Assembly (NCBI RefSeq): GCF_011759385.1
Contig: NZ_JAARLY010000006.1
Coordinates: 233,372 to 297,371 of the forward strand
DNA from: Oleiagrimonas sp. C23AA
Lineage (GTDB): Bacteria; Pseudomonadota; Gammaproteobacteria; Xanthomonadales; Rhodanobacteraceae
Length of the DNA: 64,000 nucleotides
Reading direction: 5' to 3'
Below are positions 43,872 to 52,725 of this stretch, one piece after another (position 1 is the stretch's first letter; every line of letters starts with the position of its first letter). Position numbers and translations under genes: made by a program. The notes beneath the pieces were generated by a model. The model was not told the DNA's origin. It did not search any database and was given only the letters and a program-made list of their open reading frames with translations.

Positions 43872-45917
43872 TCATTGCGCGCCGCCAGTGGCGGCGGGAC
43901 GGTGCGGGCCACTGGCCGCTTGCGGGGCCGGGTCCGGCGCCGGGCAGCGCACCGGTTTGTGCACACTGTTCGGGCCCGGCGGCTGATAGGGCTGGCCAAA
44001 GCGCGGCATGCGTGCGCTCAGGGCGCTGGCGTAGCCGTGCAGGCGCCAGTCGTAGATCACGCTGAAGGCCATCACCCTGGCCACATAGTCGCGGGTTTCG
44101 TGAAACGGAATGGTGGCCACGAATACGTCCGGCGGCAGATCGCCACGTGCGGCCAGCCACTGGTCGACGCGTCCCGGGCCGGCATTGTAGGCGGCACTGG
44201 CCAGCCACGGCGCGCCGTTGTAGCGCCCGGCCATCTGCGACAGATAGTGCGTGCCCAGTGCAATGTTGGTGCGTGGGTTGTACAGATCCTGCCCGCCGCC
44301 GTAGCCGATGTTGTAGCGACGCGCGACCAGGCTGGCAGTAGAAGGCAGCAGCTGCATCAGTCCACGGGCGTCGGCGCCCGAATGCGCATCGGGCATCCAG
44401 GCACTCTCCGCGCGCAGAATCGCATAGGCCCAGGCCGGATCGATGCCGGCATCGGCCGATTGTTCGGTGACGCCATCCTGGCGCGCCAACGGAAAGCGAT
44501 AGCGGTAAAGATGCAGCGCATCGCCGGAGCTGAAGGTGAATATGGCCCGATCGTACCAGCCACGCTGATAGGCCAGATGCGCGGCCAGGCGCTTGGTGTC
44601 GGTGCTGGCATCATCCAGCGCGCGGTTCCACTCGCGGCGTGCCTGCGGCAGCAGGTCCACGGCGAAAAGCTCGAAGGCCCGTTCCAGACCGGGGCGCTGC
44701 AGCAGGCTCTGCTGGGCCACCGGGCGGTCATCCAGGCTCAACGGGCAGATCGCGTAGGGTCTGCCGGCACGGTCGGCGGCCAGGAAGCCATAGTAGGTGG
44801 CCTGTTCGGCCAGCTGGTCAAACGCCTGTGTGGCCTGGGACGAGCGGCCCAGCTTGGCCAGGGCGCGAGCACGAAAGTACTGCCATTCATCGTCATCGCG
44901 AAGATCGGCCGGCATGGCGTTGATGGCCGCCAGTGCAGCCTTCCAGTTGCGTCGCGACAGCGCCACGCGGGCGCGCCATTCGCGGGTGGCATCGGTTTGC
45001 GCCGCCGCCGGCAGGGCTTCCAGCCGGTGCAGGGCGTTGTCGGAAAAATCAGTGGCCCGGAACAGCGCCAGGTCCGCTTCGATGCGGTGGCGCTGCTCGG
45101 CGCTGAAGCCAAAACGGTGGCGCAGTTTCTTCCAGGCGGCATCGGCCTGGTCGCTGTCGTGGCGCGCCATCGCGGTCATGGCGAGCGTCACCGCCTGGCG
45201 GTTGTGGGCGGTGTTGGGCCAGCGCTGTGCGGCGGCCAGGGCGCGTGAAGGGTCTCGCACACCCAGCGCCAGGTGCTCGGCCGAGGCGCGGTCGGCCTTG
45301 GGCAGCCAGCGCGCCAACGAGGCGATGGTGCCGCCGCGGCGCGCTTCGGCGGCGGCCTCGATGCGTGCCCACAGGCGCTTGCGGGTCAGCAGCCCGTGCG
45401 CCTGCGCCCAGGTTTGCACCGGGTCGCAGGCATTGGGCAGCGATGGCTTTCTCCACAGCTGGGCCAGGTCGCGGTCGAAGCTCAACGACTGGCCGGCGGC
45501 CAGTTTGGCCTGCAGCGCATCACAGGCCAGCGTGTCGCCAAGCCCGGGGCGGTACATGGCACGAAAATCGCCCCAGTCCTTGCGCCGGGCCAATTCATAC
45601 AGGTAGCTGCGGCGCAGGCGCTGTGCCGGAATCATATCCGGGTAGCGGGCCATGTAGGCTTTCACGCGGGCCGGCGAAGCACTGCGCAGATCATGCCGGA
45701 TCGCGGCCGCTTCCAGGTACGGATACAGCGGATAGTCCTTAAGCCCGCTGGCGGCGGCGCGCCAGGCATTGCCACCTTGCGACCGGGCCATTTCATAGGC
45801 CTGCTTGAAGGCGCTGCGTTGCGCGTCACGTGTCATCGGCGCTGCCACCGCCGCGCTGCTCAGCAACAGACACATCCATGCCATGCCCGTGCGACGGGCC
45901 CCTTTGCTCCACTTCAT
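43872..45917 (-). CDS. slt: Soluble lytic murein transglycosylase (Slt70 type)
   Basis: A 681-residue periplasmic enzyme that cleaves peptidoglycan to 1,6-anhydromuropeptides. It has a signal peptide (WMCLLLSSAAVAA), a long superhelical U-shaped domain (about 30-480), then the GH23 catalytic domain with Glu504 in ILRAESAW. The diagnostic motifs GLMQLLPSTA, NIALGTHYLSQM and AAYNAGPGRVDQWL follow. A Pro-rich C-terminal tail of about 30 residues is extra relative to E. coli Slt70 (645 aa). It heads the leftward operon. Confidence 0.95.
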   Translation of the reverse strand: MKWSKGARRTGMAWMCLLLSSAAVAAPMTRDAQRSAFKQAYEMARSQGGNAWRAAASGLKDYPLYPYLEAAAIRHDLRSASPARVKAYMARYPDMIPAQRLRRSYLYELARRKDWGDFRAMYRPGLGDTLACDALQAKLAAGQSLSFDRDLAQLWRKPSLPNACDPVQTWAQAHGLLTRKRLWARIEAAAEARRGGTIASLARWLPKADRASAEHLALGVRDPSRALAAAQRWPNTAHNRQAVTLAMTAMARHDSDQADAAWKKLRHRFGFSAEQRHRIEADLALFRATDFSDNALHRLEALPAAAQTDATREWRARVALSRRNWKAALAAINAMPADLRDDDEWQYFRARALAKLGRSSQATQAFDQLAEQATYYGFLAADRAGRPYAICPLSLDDRPVAQQSLLQRPGLERAFELFAVDLLPQARREWNRALDDASTDTKRLAAHLAYQRGWYDRAIFTFSSGDALHLYRYRFPLARQDGVTEQSADAGIDPAWAYAILRAESAWMPDAHSGADARGLMQLLPSTASLVARRYNIGYGGGQDLYNPRTNIALGTHYLSQMAGRYNGAPWLASAAYNAGPGRVDQWLAARGDLPPDVFVATIPFHETRDYVARVMAFSVIYDWRLHGYASALSARMPRFGQPYQPPGPNSVHKPVRCPAPDPAPQAASGPHRPAATGGAQ

Positions 45918-46156
45918 GCCGATCCGGGTCGCTTGCCTGCAAATACGTCAGCGTAACGGCTGCTGGCCGTACCTGAGCTGTATCGAAAATCCGACGTTCT
46001 TTGTGCGGTTTACCGCGTTCGAAGGACGCAGTTTCGCATGTGTGAGAGAAACGCATTCCAAGCTTGCAAGTAAACGTTTTCTTTATATTTAAGTTTTTGA
46101 ATTTATTTAGAAAGAAAGCGTCCTTTCGTGATCTTCACCTTTGCTGCAGTGCAAAT

Positions 46157-46170
46157 TGACAGCGCTATCA
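46157..46170. promoter_or_regulatory. LacI-type operator palindrome
   Basis: TGACAGCGCTATCA is symmetric except at one base pair, with a central GCGC. LacI-family sugar regulators in proteobacteria bind such 14-bp palindromes with a central CG. TTGACA at 46156-46161, an exact -35 consensus, overlaps it, though no good -10 follows at normal spacing. The cognate regulator is not in this window. Confidence 0.5.
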
Positions 46171-46198
46171 TTCGCGCCCATCTTCAGCCTGTAGACGT

Positions 46199-46214
46199 TG
46201 TGAGCCAGATCACA
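46199..46214. promoter_or_regulatory. CRP/Clp binding site
   Basis: TGTGAGCCAGATCACA is a perfect match to the TGTGA-N6-TCACA consensus of CRP and its xanthomonad homologue Clp. It lies 241 bases before the TonB-receptor start and 29 bases after the LacI-type palindrome. Confidence 0.7.
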
Positions 46215-46277
46215 GAACGCCGCCGCCGGTGACTTTGGATCGGGCCGGTCGAATCGATTGCACAACGCCTCGGGGTG

Positions 46278-46300
46278 GCTTTTTGCGTTCCACAAAAAGC
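46278..46300 (+). repeat. Leader hairpin 1 of the TonB receptor gene
   Basis: GCTTTTTG (46278-46285) and CAAAAAGC (46293-46300) pair perfectly around a seven-base loop in the probable untranslated leader. Confidence 0.45.
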
Positions 46301-46398
46301 ATCTGTCAGGCCATGACTGTGGTGTCCACGCCGTCGGTGATCGGCAGGACACCGGTCAGGGGATCCAGGTCTGCCGGATAACGTTGTCACATTGAAGA

Positions 46399-46419
46399 TC
46401 ACGTGGCCGTTCCACGTGA
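46399..46419 (+). repeat. Leader hairpin 2 just upstream of the ribosome-binding site
   Basis: TCACGTGG and CCACGTGA (46399-46406, 46412-46419) pair perfectly with a five-base loop, 25 bases before GGGGAG. It may shape mRNA stability or translation. The half-site TCACGTGG could also be read as a protein-binding inverted repeat. Confidence 0.45.
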
Positions 46420-46454
46420 CTCATGCCCCCTGTGTGGGGCAAGAGGGGAGAAAA

Positions 46455-49370
46455 ATGAGCATGATCCGCAGTGAAACTTCACGCCTGCAGCGTACTCTCG
46501 CGCGCAACCGTCTGGCGGTGGCGTGCATGGGTGCGTTGCTGCTGGCCGCGTCGGGCAGCGTGTACGCCGCCGATGGCACGCAGGCTGCCAGCCAGAACGC
46601 CGGCCCGCAGGCGCAGGTGCCGACCAAGGCGCAAAGCAAGGCAAGCAAGAAGAAGAAAAAGCAGGCCGCGCAGAACCTCGCCGCGGTCACCGTCACCGGC
46701 ATTCGCGGCAGTATCGCCAACTCGCTGGCGATCAAGCAGAACGCCAGTGATCTGGTCGAAGTGATTTCGGCCGAGGATATCGGCAAGCTGCCCGACGCCA
46801 GCATCGCCGAAAGCCTGTCGCGCCTGCCGGGCCTGGCCACGCAGCGCGGTACCGATGGTCATGCCAACGAGATTTCCATCCGCGGCCTGGCACCCAACTT
46901 CACCGGCACCACCATCAACGGCCGTGAAGAAGCCACCACCGGTGAAAACCGTGGCGTGCAGTTCGACCAGTTCCCGGCCGAGCTGATCAATGGCGTCACC
47001 GTGTACAAGACGCCCGATGCCTCGCTGGTCGGCCAGGGCCTGGCCGGCACCGTGGATCTGCACACCATCAAGCCGCTGGACTACAACGGCATGAAGATGG
47101 TCGCCAACGTGCGTGGTGAGCGCACCAGCAACGGCAAGCTGATGGACGGTGTGGGTGTCAGTGACACCGGCCATCGTGCCAGCTTCTCGTTCATCGACCA
47201 GTTTCTCGATCACACGCTGGGCGTGGCCGTGGGTGTTGCCCAGCTCGACTCACCTTCGCAGCAAAAGCAATACCAGTCCTGGTGGTGGAGCGTGGACAAC
47301 GGCCCGGCCGGTGTCGACCAGAACTGGGGCGGGCCGCATACGCCGGGCTTGCCGGACAACGTGATTTCACAGGAAGGCATGCAATTGCGCGTGCGCTCCA
47401 CCGATCAGGTGCGCGACGGTCTGATGTCGGTGATCCAGTGGGCACCCAATGACTGGTACTACTCCTCGCTGGATCTGTTCTACTCCAAGTTTGATCGTCG
47501 TGCGCACCAGACCGGCCTGCAGTGGTCGTCCAGTCCGTACGATGGAGTGACCTATGACAACCCGGGCACCACGGCTGCCTCGCCTTACCCGATCGTCACC
47601 TCCGGCACGGTGAACAACATCGCGCCGATCATGCAAAACGAGTACACCCGGGAAAAGGACCACTTGTTCTCGGCCGGCTGGAACAACGAGTTCCACATCA
47701 ATGACAACTGGACGGTCACCACCGACCTTTCCTACTCCAGTGCACGGGTGGCGTTGCACGATGCCTATGCCTTTACCGGCCTGCCGGATGGCCAGCTGAT
47801 GAGCGTGGGCTTTGGTGTGCCGTCGGGCTATGACTATCCCAACTTCAACCCCTCGGTAGACCTGTCCGACCCGGCGCAGGTGGTATTCACCGATCCGGAC
47901 AAATACGGCTACAACGGCCGTGCCGAGTTCGATCACCAGAAGGATGAGATCAAGGCGTTTCGCCTGAACGTCAATCGTCAGCTGGGTGGCATCTTCGACA
48001 GCGTCGATTTCGGCTTCAACTACTCGGATCGCACCAAGACCAAGCGCGCCGACGTGTTCTTTGCCTGGCTCAACGGCAACGGGTCCACTGCCGACACCTA
48101 CGATCCCAGATACAGCGTACCGGTGGAAAGCTCCGCCCTACTGCCGGCGACCTCGCTGGGCTACGGCGGCATCGGCAACATCCTCAACTATGACGTGTTG
48201 CAGGCGATGTCGGATCAGTTCTACCTGACCGCACGCAATGGCCAGAACGACTACAACCGCAACTACTCGGTCGAGGAGAAGGTGCCGCTGGGCTATGTGA
48301 AGTTCAACATCGACACCATGCTCGGTGACATGCCGCTGACCGGCAACGCCGGCGTGCAGATGATCCACACCATCCAGTCGTCCAAGGCGCTGCAGACCAA
48401 CGGCGACAGCCTGGCCGGCTCACTGTATGGCCGTTACGCCTACAACAACGTGCTGCCCAGCCTGAACCTGAAGCTGGCCATGCCGTATCAGCAGTTCCTG
48501 CGCTTTGGCCTGGCCAAGGAGCTGGCGCGCGGGCGCATCGATGACGAGAAGATCGCCTCCTCGGCCGGTGTGTACGAAGTGCAGGACGGCCCGGCCGCCG
48601 GTCAGGTGCTGTGGTCGGGCAGCGGCGGCAATATCAGGCTCAAGCCCTACGTGGCGGTGGGTGCCGACCTGCAGTATTCGAAGTACTTCGGCAAGGCCAG
48701 TTATGTAGCGATGGATGTGTTCAAGAAGAACCTGCTGAACTACATCTACACCAACACCGTGGTCAACTACGATTTCTCCGGCTACACCAACGACAACCCG
48801 ACCCTGACGCCGTCCAGCACCACCGGCTCATACACCACACCACAGAATGGCACTGGTGGCATGATGGAGGGCCTAGAGTTGTCCGGTGCTATCGAGGGCG
48901 ACAAGATCAGTCCGGTGCTGTCAGGCTTCGGTGCGCAGGCCAACTTCTCGCTGACCAACTCGGCCATCCCGCAGAGCACCATTGCCTCGATTCCGGGGGC
49001 GCCATCCAGCCTGCCGGGCCTGTCGCGAAAGGTGGCCAACCTGGCGCTGTATTACGAGGCCCACGGCTGGCAGATCCGTGTGGCCGAGCGTTATCGCTCC
49101 AGCTTCACCGGTGAAGCGGTGGCACTGTTCGATCAGCTGGGCTACACCAAGGTGCTGGCGAACAAGGAAACCGACTTCCAGGCCAGCTACGACTTCTCCG
49201 GCGCGCGAACCAAGGGCTTGTCGGTGGTGCTGCAGATCAGCAACCTGACCAACGAGCCGTACAAGACCGAGCAGATTTCCGGTCTGCCCGACGGGGAGAA
49301 GGTCGGACTGCCGCTGGAGTACGACACCTGGGGCCGTACCGTGCTGTTGGGTGTGAACTACAAGCTGTAA
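46455..49370 (+). CDS. TonB-dependent receptor, Xanthomonas-Caulobacter type
   Basis: A 971-residue outer-membrane active transporter. A signal peptide ends at GSVYA|ADG. A Lys/Ala-rich linker leads to the TonB box region (LAAVTVTGI) and the plug domain: SAEDIGKLPDASIAESLSRLPG, ISIRGLAPNFTGTTINGRE, FPAELINGVTVYKTPDASLVGQGLAGTVDL. These are signatures of the TonB-Xanth-Caul (TIGR01782) family, members of which import oligosaccharides. The barrel ends in VNYKL. The ATG at 46455 is preceded by GGGGAG; a second ATG at 46461 is possible. The next genes encode glycosidases, so a glycan substrate is likely. Confidence 0.93.
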   Translation: MSMIRSETSRLQRTLARNRLAVACMGALLLAASGSVYAADGTQAASQNAGPQAQVPTKAQSKASKKKKKQAAQNLAAVTVTGIRGSIANSLAIKQNASDLVEVISAEDIGKLPDASIAESLSRLPGLATQRGTDGHANEISIRGLAPNFTGTTINGREEATTGENRGVQFDQFPAELINGVTVYKTPDASLVGQGLAGTVDLHTIKPLDYNGMKMVANVRGERTSNGKLMDGVGVSDTGHRASFSFIDQFLDHTLGVAVGVAQLDSPSQQKQYQSWWWSVDNGPAGVDQNWGGPHTPGLPDNVISQEGMQLRVRSTDQVRDGLMSVIQWAPNDWYYSSLDLFYSKFDRRAHQTGLQWSSSPYDGVTYDNPGTTAASPYPIVTSGTVNNIAPIMQNEYTREKDHLFSAGWNNEFHINDNWTVTTDLSYSSARVALHDAYAFTGLPDGQLMSVGFGVPSGYDYPNFNPSVDLSDPAQVVFTDPDKYGYNGRAEFDHQKDEIKAFRLNVNRQLGGIFDSVDFGFNYSDRTKTKRADVFFAWLNGNGSTADTYDPRYSVPVESSALLPATSLGYGGIGNILNYDVLQAMSDQFYLTARNGQNDYNRNYSVEEKVPLGYVKFNIDTMLGDMPLTGNAGVQMIHTIQSSKALQTNGDSLAGSLYGRYAYNNVLPSLNLKLAMPYQQFLRFGLAKELARGRIDDEKIASSAGVYEVQDGPAAGQVLWSGSGGNIRLKPYVAVGADLQYSKYFGKASYVAMDVFKKNLLNYIYTNTVVNYDFSGYTNDNPTLTPSSTTGSYTTPQNGTGGMMEGLELSGAIEGDKISPVLSGFGAQANFSLTNSAIPQSTIASIPGAPSSLPGLSRKVANLALYYEAHGWQIRVAERYRSSFTGEAVALFDQLGYTKVLANKETDFQASYDFSGARTKGLSVVLQISNLTNEPYKTEQISGLPDGEKVGLPLEYDTWGRTVLLGVNYKL

Positions 49371-49383
49371 GTGATGCAAGCGA

Positions 49384-49425
49384 GCCGGGCGCGCTGAGAC
49401 AGGCGCCCGGCCGCTTTCGTTTTTG
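49384..49425 (+). terminator. Terminator-like hairpin after the TonB receptor gene
   Basis: GCCGGGCGC (49384-49392) and GCGCCCGGC (49403-49411) form a perfect nine-base stem with a ten-base loop, followed by CGCTTTCGTTTTT. It would partly separate the receptor from the GH30 gene. Confidence 0.65.
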
Positions 49426-49496
49426 CCGCCAGCATGCTGCCGGTCTTGCCCGGCCGCGCGCCATGTTGCGGCCTGACGCTGCCTATTGGAGTTGCC

Positions 49497-50921
49497 GTGC
49501 CGTTGTTGTCCCGAGTTTCGCGTGTGCTGTTGCCGGCAGTACTGGCCGCCTCTGTGATCGGTGTGCAGGCTGCCGATGCGCCACTGGTGAAAGCCTGGTT
49601 GACGGTGCCGGCTGGTACCCAGCGCCTGAGCCAGGTGGCGGTGCAGTCTTCGTCGAAGGCGGCCGGCGCCGTTGCCATCGACGTGGATACCGGCACGCGT
49701 TATCAGCGCATGATGGGCTTTGGTTCGTCCATCACCGATGCCAGCGCGCAGCTCATGCAGACGGCGCTTTCTCCGTCTCAGCGTGCCGCGTTCCTGTCGC
49801 GCATGTTTACGCGCAAGGACGGCGGGCTGGGGCTCAGCATGACGCGCATCACGCTGGGCGCGTCGGATTTTTCCACCCACGACTACAGCTTCGACGACAT
49901 GCCCAAGGGGCAGGCCGATCCGACGCTGGCACATTTTTCCCTCGCACCCGATCACCAGTATCTGATTCCGGCCATGCATGCGGTGCAGGCCGTGCAGCCG
50001 GCGCTTCGCACCATCGCCTCGCCGTGGAGCGCACCGGGTTGGATGAAATCGAGCGACAGCCTGATCACCGGACACCTTTTGCCCAAGTACCAGTCGGTGT
50101 TCGCCAATTACATGATCAAGAGCGTGCGTACGCTCCGACAGGCCGGCGTGCCGGTCTGGGCGATCACGCTGCAGAACGAGCCGGCCTTCGAGCCGAAGAA
50201 TTACCCGGGTATGCGCATGCCGGGCAAGACGCGCGCGCAGGTCATCGGCAAATACCTGGGGCCGCGTATGGCCGCCTCGGGGCTTCATACCGAAATCCTG
50301 GACTGGGACCATAACTGGAACCACCCCGAACAGCCGCTGACGGTGTTGCGCGATGCGCGTGCCTCCAAGTATGTGGCGGGTGTGGCCTGGCATTGCTACG
50401 AGGGCGATCCGGTCGCCCAGTCGCAGGTGCACGACAAGTTTCCGCACAAACAGGTGTTGATGACCGAGTGCGCCGATGGCGAGTGGGAGCCGGCCAAGAG
50501 CGGCGGCGCGGTGTGGCTGGCCGACCGCGTGGTGCTTGAGCCGATTCGCCACTGGGCGCAAGCGATCGTGCTGTGGAACCTGGCGCTGGACCCGCAGCAT
50601 GGCCCGCACCTGGGCGGGTGCGACACCTGCATCGGCACCGTCACCATCGATCCGGCCAATGGCCATGTCACGCCGATGAACGGCTACTACGCGTTGGGCC
50701 ACTTCAGTCGCTTCGTGGTCAGGGGCGCGGTACGCGTCAAATCCAGTCGGGCCGCGCACGGCGTGGCCAACGTGGCGTTTGTCGATCCGGACGGCACGCG
50801 CGTGCTGGTGGTGATCAACCGCGCCAAGAGTCAGCGCAAGGTGCAGGTGGCGCAGGGCGGCACGCACTTTGGTTTTGCCATGCCGGCGCGCAGCCTGGCC
50901 ACGTTTACCTGGAGCGATTGA
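49497..50921 (+). CDS. Secreted glycoside hydrolase family 30 enzyme
   Basis: A 474-residue GH30 protein. GGAG lies five bases before the GTG start. The signal peptide MPLLSRVSRVLLPAVLAASVIGVQA is followed by a short strand region, then the catalytic barrel. Diagnostic segments are YQRMMGFGSSITDASA, SPWSAPGWMKSS, ITLQNEPAFEP (acid/base Glu228) and VLMTECADGEW (nucleophile Glu324). A C-terminal beta domain follows (LVVINRAKSQRKVQV). GH30 includes beta-glucosylceramidases and endo-beta-1,6-glucanases; subfamily and substrate are not certain. It lies beside the TonB receptor and GH17 genes, fitting extracellular or periplasmic glycan cleavage. Confidence 0.9.
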   Translation: MPLLSRVSRVLLPAVLAASVIGVQAADAPLVKAWLTVPAGTQRLSQVAVQSSSKAAGAVAIDVDTGTRYQRMMGFGSSITDASAQLMQTALSPSQRAAFLSRMFTRKDGGLGLSMTRITLGASDFSTHDYSFDDMPKGQADPTLAHFSLAPDHQYLIPAMHAVQAVQPALRTIASPWSAPGWMKSSDSLITGHLLPKYQSVFANYMIKSVRTLRQAGVPVWAITLQNEPAFEPKNYPGMRMPGKTRAQVIGKYLGPRMAASGLHTEILDWDHNWNHPEQPLTVLRDARASKYVAGVAWHCYEGDPVAQSQVHDKFPHKQVLMTECADGEWEPAKSGGAVWLADRVVLEPIRHWAQAIVLWNLALDPQHGPHLGGCDTCIGTVTIDPANGHVTPMNGYYALGHFSRFVVRGAVRVKSSRAAHGVANVAFVDPDGTRVLVVINRAKSQRKVQVAQGGTHFGFAMPARSLATFTWSD

Positions 50922-51024
50922 GCCGCGCCAGCTGCACGCCAGCTAAACGCTGAAGCGGCGCAATGAACAAGATGGCCGCCGGGTCATGCCGCGGCCATCG
51001 CCGCACGCCTATGCTTGGGAGCTT

Positions 51025-52725
51025 ATGCGTGCCTGGACTTTTCCCATCCGAATGCGTCGTCTGATCGTATTGGCCGTCATGCTGGTGGCGGCGCTGGCCA
51101 GCCTCGGCTACTGGGCCTGGCTGGGTCGTCCGGTGTCGATGCCCGACGCGCCCAGCGCGCGCGTGGCCTGTGTGTCATACACGCCGTTTCGCCGGCCCGG
51201 TGAATCGCCCGATCAGCCGGGCGCGTTTGTCTCGCCGCGGCGCATTGCGCATGACCTGAAGCGCCTTTCCACGCGTTTTGACTGCGTGCGCACCTATGCC
51301 CAGGGCATGGGCCTGAGCGCCGTGCCGCGCATCGCCAGGCGCTTTGGCATGAAGGTGCTGATGGGCGTGTGGCTGTCCGATGACCGCCAGGCCAACGCCA
51401 GCGAGGTGCGCCAGGCGATCGGTACCGCACATGCCAATCCTGGTGCCATCCGCGCCATCGTTGTCGGCAACGAAGTATTGATGCGCGGGGAGCTTTCGCC
51501 TGGACGATTGGTGGCCTATATCGATCAGGTGCATCGCGCGACCGGACTGCCGGTGACCTATGCCGATGGCTGGACCTTGTGGCAGCAGTACGCGCACGAG
51601 GCCGGGCTGGTTCATGCCGTGTCGTTTGTGACGGTGCACATTCTGCCGTACTGGGATACCGATCCGGTGCCGGTGAATCGCGCCGTGCACTATGTGGCCG
51701 CCATCTACGCGCGCATGCAGCAGGCCTTTCCGAACAAGCGCATCCTGATTGGTGAGACCGGCTGGCCCAGCGAGGGCAAGCCACGCCGTGGCGCGGTGCC
51801 AAGTCGCGTCAGCGAGGCGCGCTACGTGCGTCGCTTCCTGCGCTTTGCCGATGCGCATGATGTGTCCTACAACCTGATCGAATCGTTCGACCAGCCGTGG
51901 AAGCGGGGGCTGGAAGGCACCGTTGGTGGTTACTGGGGGCTGTTCGATAGCCATGCCGACCCCAAGTTTCCACTCAAAGGCCCGGTGGTGGAGGTCGCGC
52001 GCTGGTGGCAGGGTTGGTTGGGGGCTGCGGTGGTGGCGCTGATTTTTGCGGCGCTGGGTGGCGGCGGCTTGCGGCAACGGACGCTGGCGGCGTTGGCGGG
52101 CCTGACCACGGGCGCGGCGCTGGCGGCCTCGATACGGCAGATGGGGCATGCCTTTGTCGGCCCGTGGCCCTGGCTGCTGGGTGGTGTGGCGCTGCTGGCC
52201 GCGTTGGCCACGGCGCTGGCGACGGCGCGAGAGCTGGCGGCCTGGTGCAGCAATGCGGCCAGGGGCCACCGGCACGCGCCTTGGTTGGCCTCGCCACAGG
52301 CGCATGCGCTGTGGCTGCTGGCGCTGAGCTATGTGAACCTTTTGCTGGTGTTCGATGGCCGCTATCGCGACTATCCGATCGCCCTTTTCATCGTGCCGGC
52401 ACTATGGCTGGCGCTGTGCACGCTGGCCGGTCGCAGCCGTGGGCTCGATCGCGTCGAGACGCGCCTGATGGCCGCATTTGCGGCACTGAGCATGGTCGTG
52501 GTGCTGTGGCGTGGCCATGGCGCCAACGCCGAGGTCTGGATGTGGGCGCTGTGCAACGGCCTAATGATCAGCCCGTGGTGCGCCGGCTACCGCGCCGACC
52601 TGGCAACGCGCCAGGCCAAGCACGCCCAGCAGCACCGCCACCGCGCCGGGCTCGGCGTGGTAGAGCACCATCGCCATGACGCCGCTGACAGCCGCCAGCC
52701 AGGCAACGGAGGCGCGGCGCCATAG
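51025..52725 (+). CDS. Membrane-bound GH17 protein (beta-glucan synthase/transglycosylase type)
   Basis: About 566 residues. An N-terminal helix (LIVLAVMLVAALASLGYWAW) anchors a GH17 catalytic barrel. The acid/base Glu is in IVVGNEVLMRGEL and the nucleophile in ILIGETGWPSEGK. The C-terminal third has at least six membrane helices. Proteins of this layout are annotated as beta-(1,6)-glucan synthases, and some Pseudomonas members are beta-1,3-glucan transglycosylases. The last 55 residues are hydrophilic and His/Arg/Gln-rich, overlap the convergent gene by 165 bases and look like read-through past a lost stop. Start: ATG 51025 has GGGAG close by; ATG 50986 is possible. Confidence 0.82.
   Translation: MRAWTFPIRMRRLIVLAVMLVAALASLGYWAWLGRPVSMPDAPSARVACVSYTPFRRPGESPDQPGAFVSPRRIAHDLKRLSTRFDCVRTYAQGMGLSAVPRIARRFGMKVLMGVWLSDDRQANASEVRQAIGTAHANPGAIRAIVVGNEVLMRGELSPGRLVAYIDQVHRATGLPVTYADGWTLWQQYAHEAGLVHAVSFVTVHILPYWDTDPVPVNRAVHYVAAIYARMQQAFPNKRILIGETGWPSEGKPRRGAVPSRVSEARYVRRFLRFADAHDVSYNLIESFDQPWKRGLEGTVGGYWGLFDSHADPKFPLKGPVVEVARWWQGWLGAAVVALIFAALGGGGLRQRTLAALAGLTTGAALAASIRQMGHAFVGPWPWLLGGVALLAALATALATARELAAWCSNAARGHRHAPWLASPQAHALWLLALSYVNLLLVFDGRYRDYPIALFIVPALWLALCTLAGRSRGLDRVETRLMAAFAALSMVVVLWRGHGANAEVWMWALCNGLMISPWCAGYRADLATRQAKHAQQHRHRAGLGVVEHHRHDAADSRQPGNGGAAP

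Larger units (their letters stand above)
45918..46454. other. Long divergent intergenic region between slt and the TonB receptor gene
   Basis: About 540 bases without a credible gene. An AT-rich stretch at 46071-46120 stands out strongly from the surrounding DNA. To its right lie the LacI-type palindrome, the CRP/Clp box and two hairpins listed separately. Short open frames on the bottom strand have no recognisable product. Confidence 0.7.

Noticed and set aside
46107..46352. Bottom-strand open frame of 81 codons in the receptor leader
   Set aside because: No recognisable domain and no ribosome-binding site; it runs through the operator, CRP box and a hairpin, which better explain the sequence.
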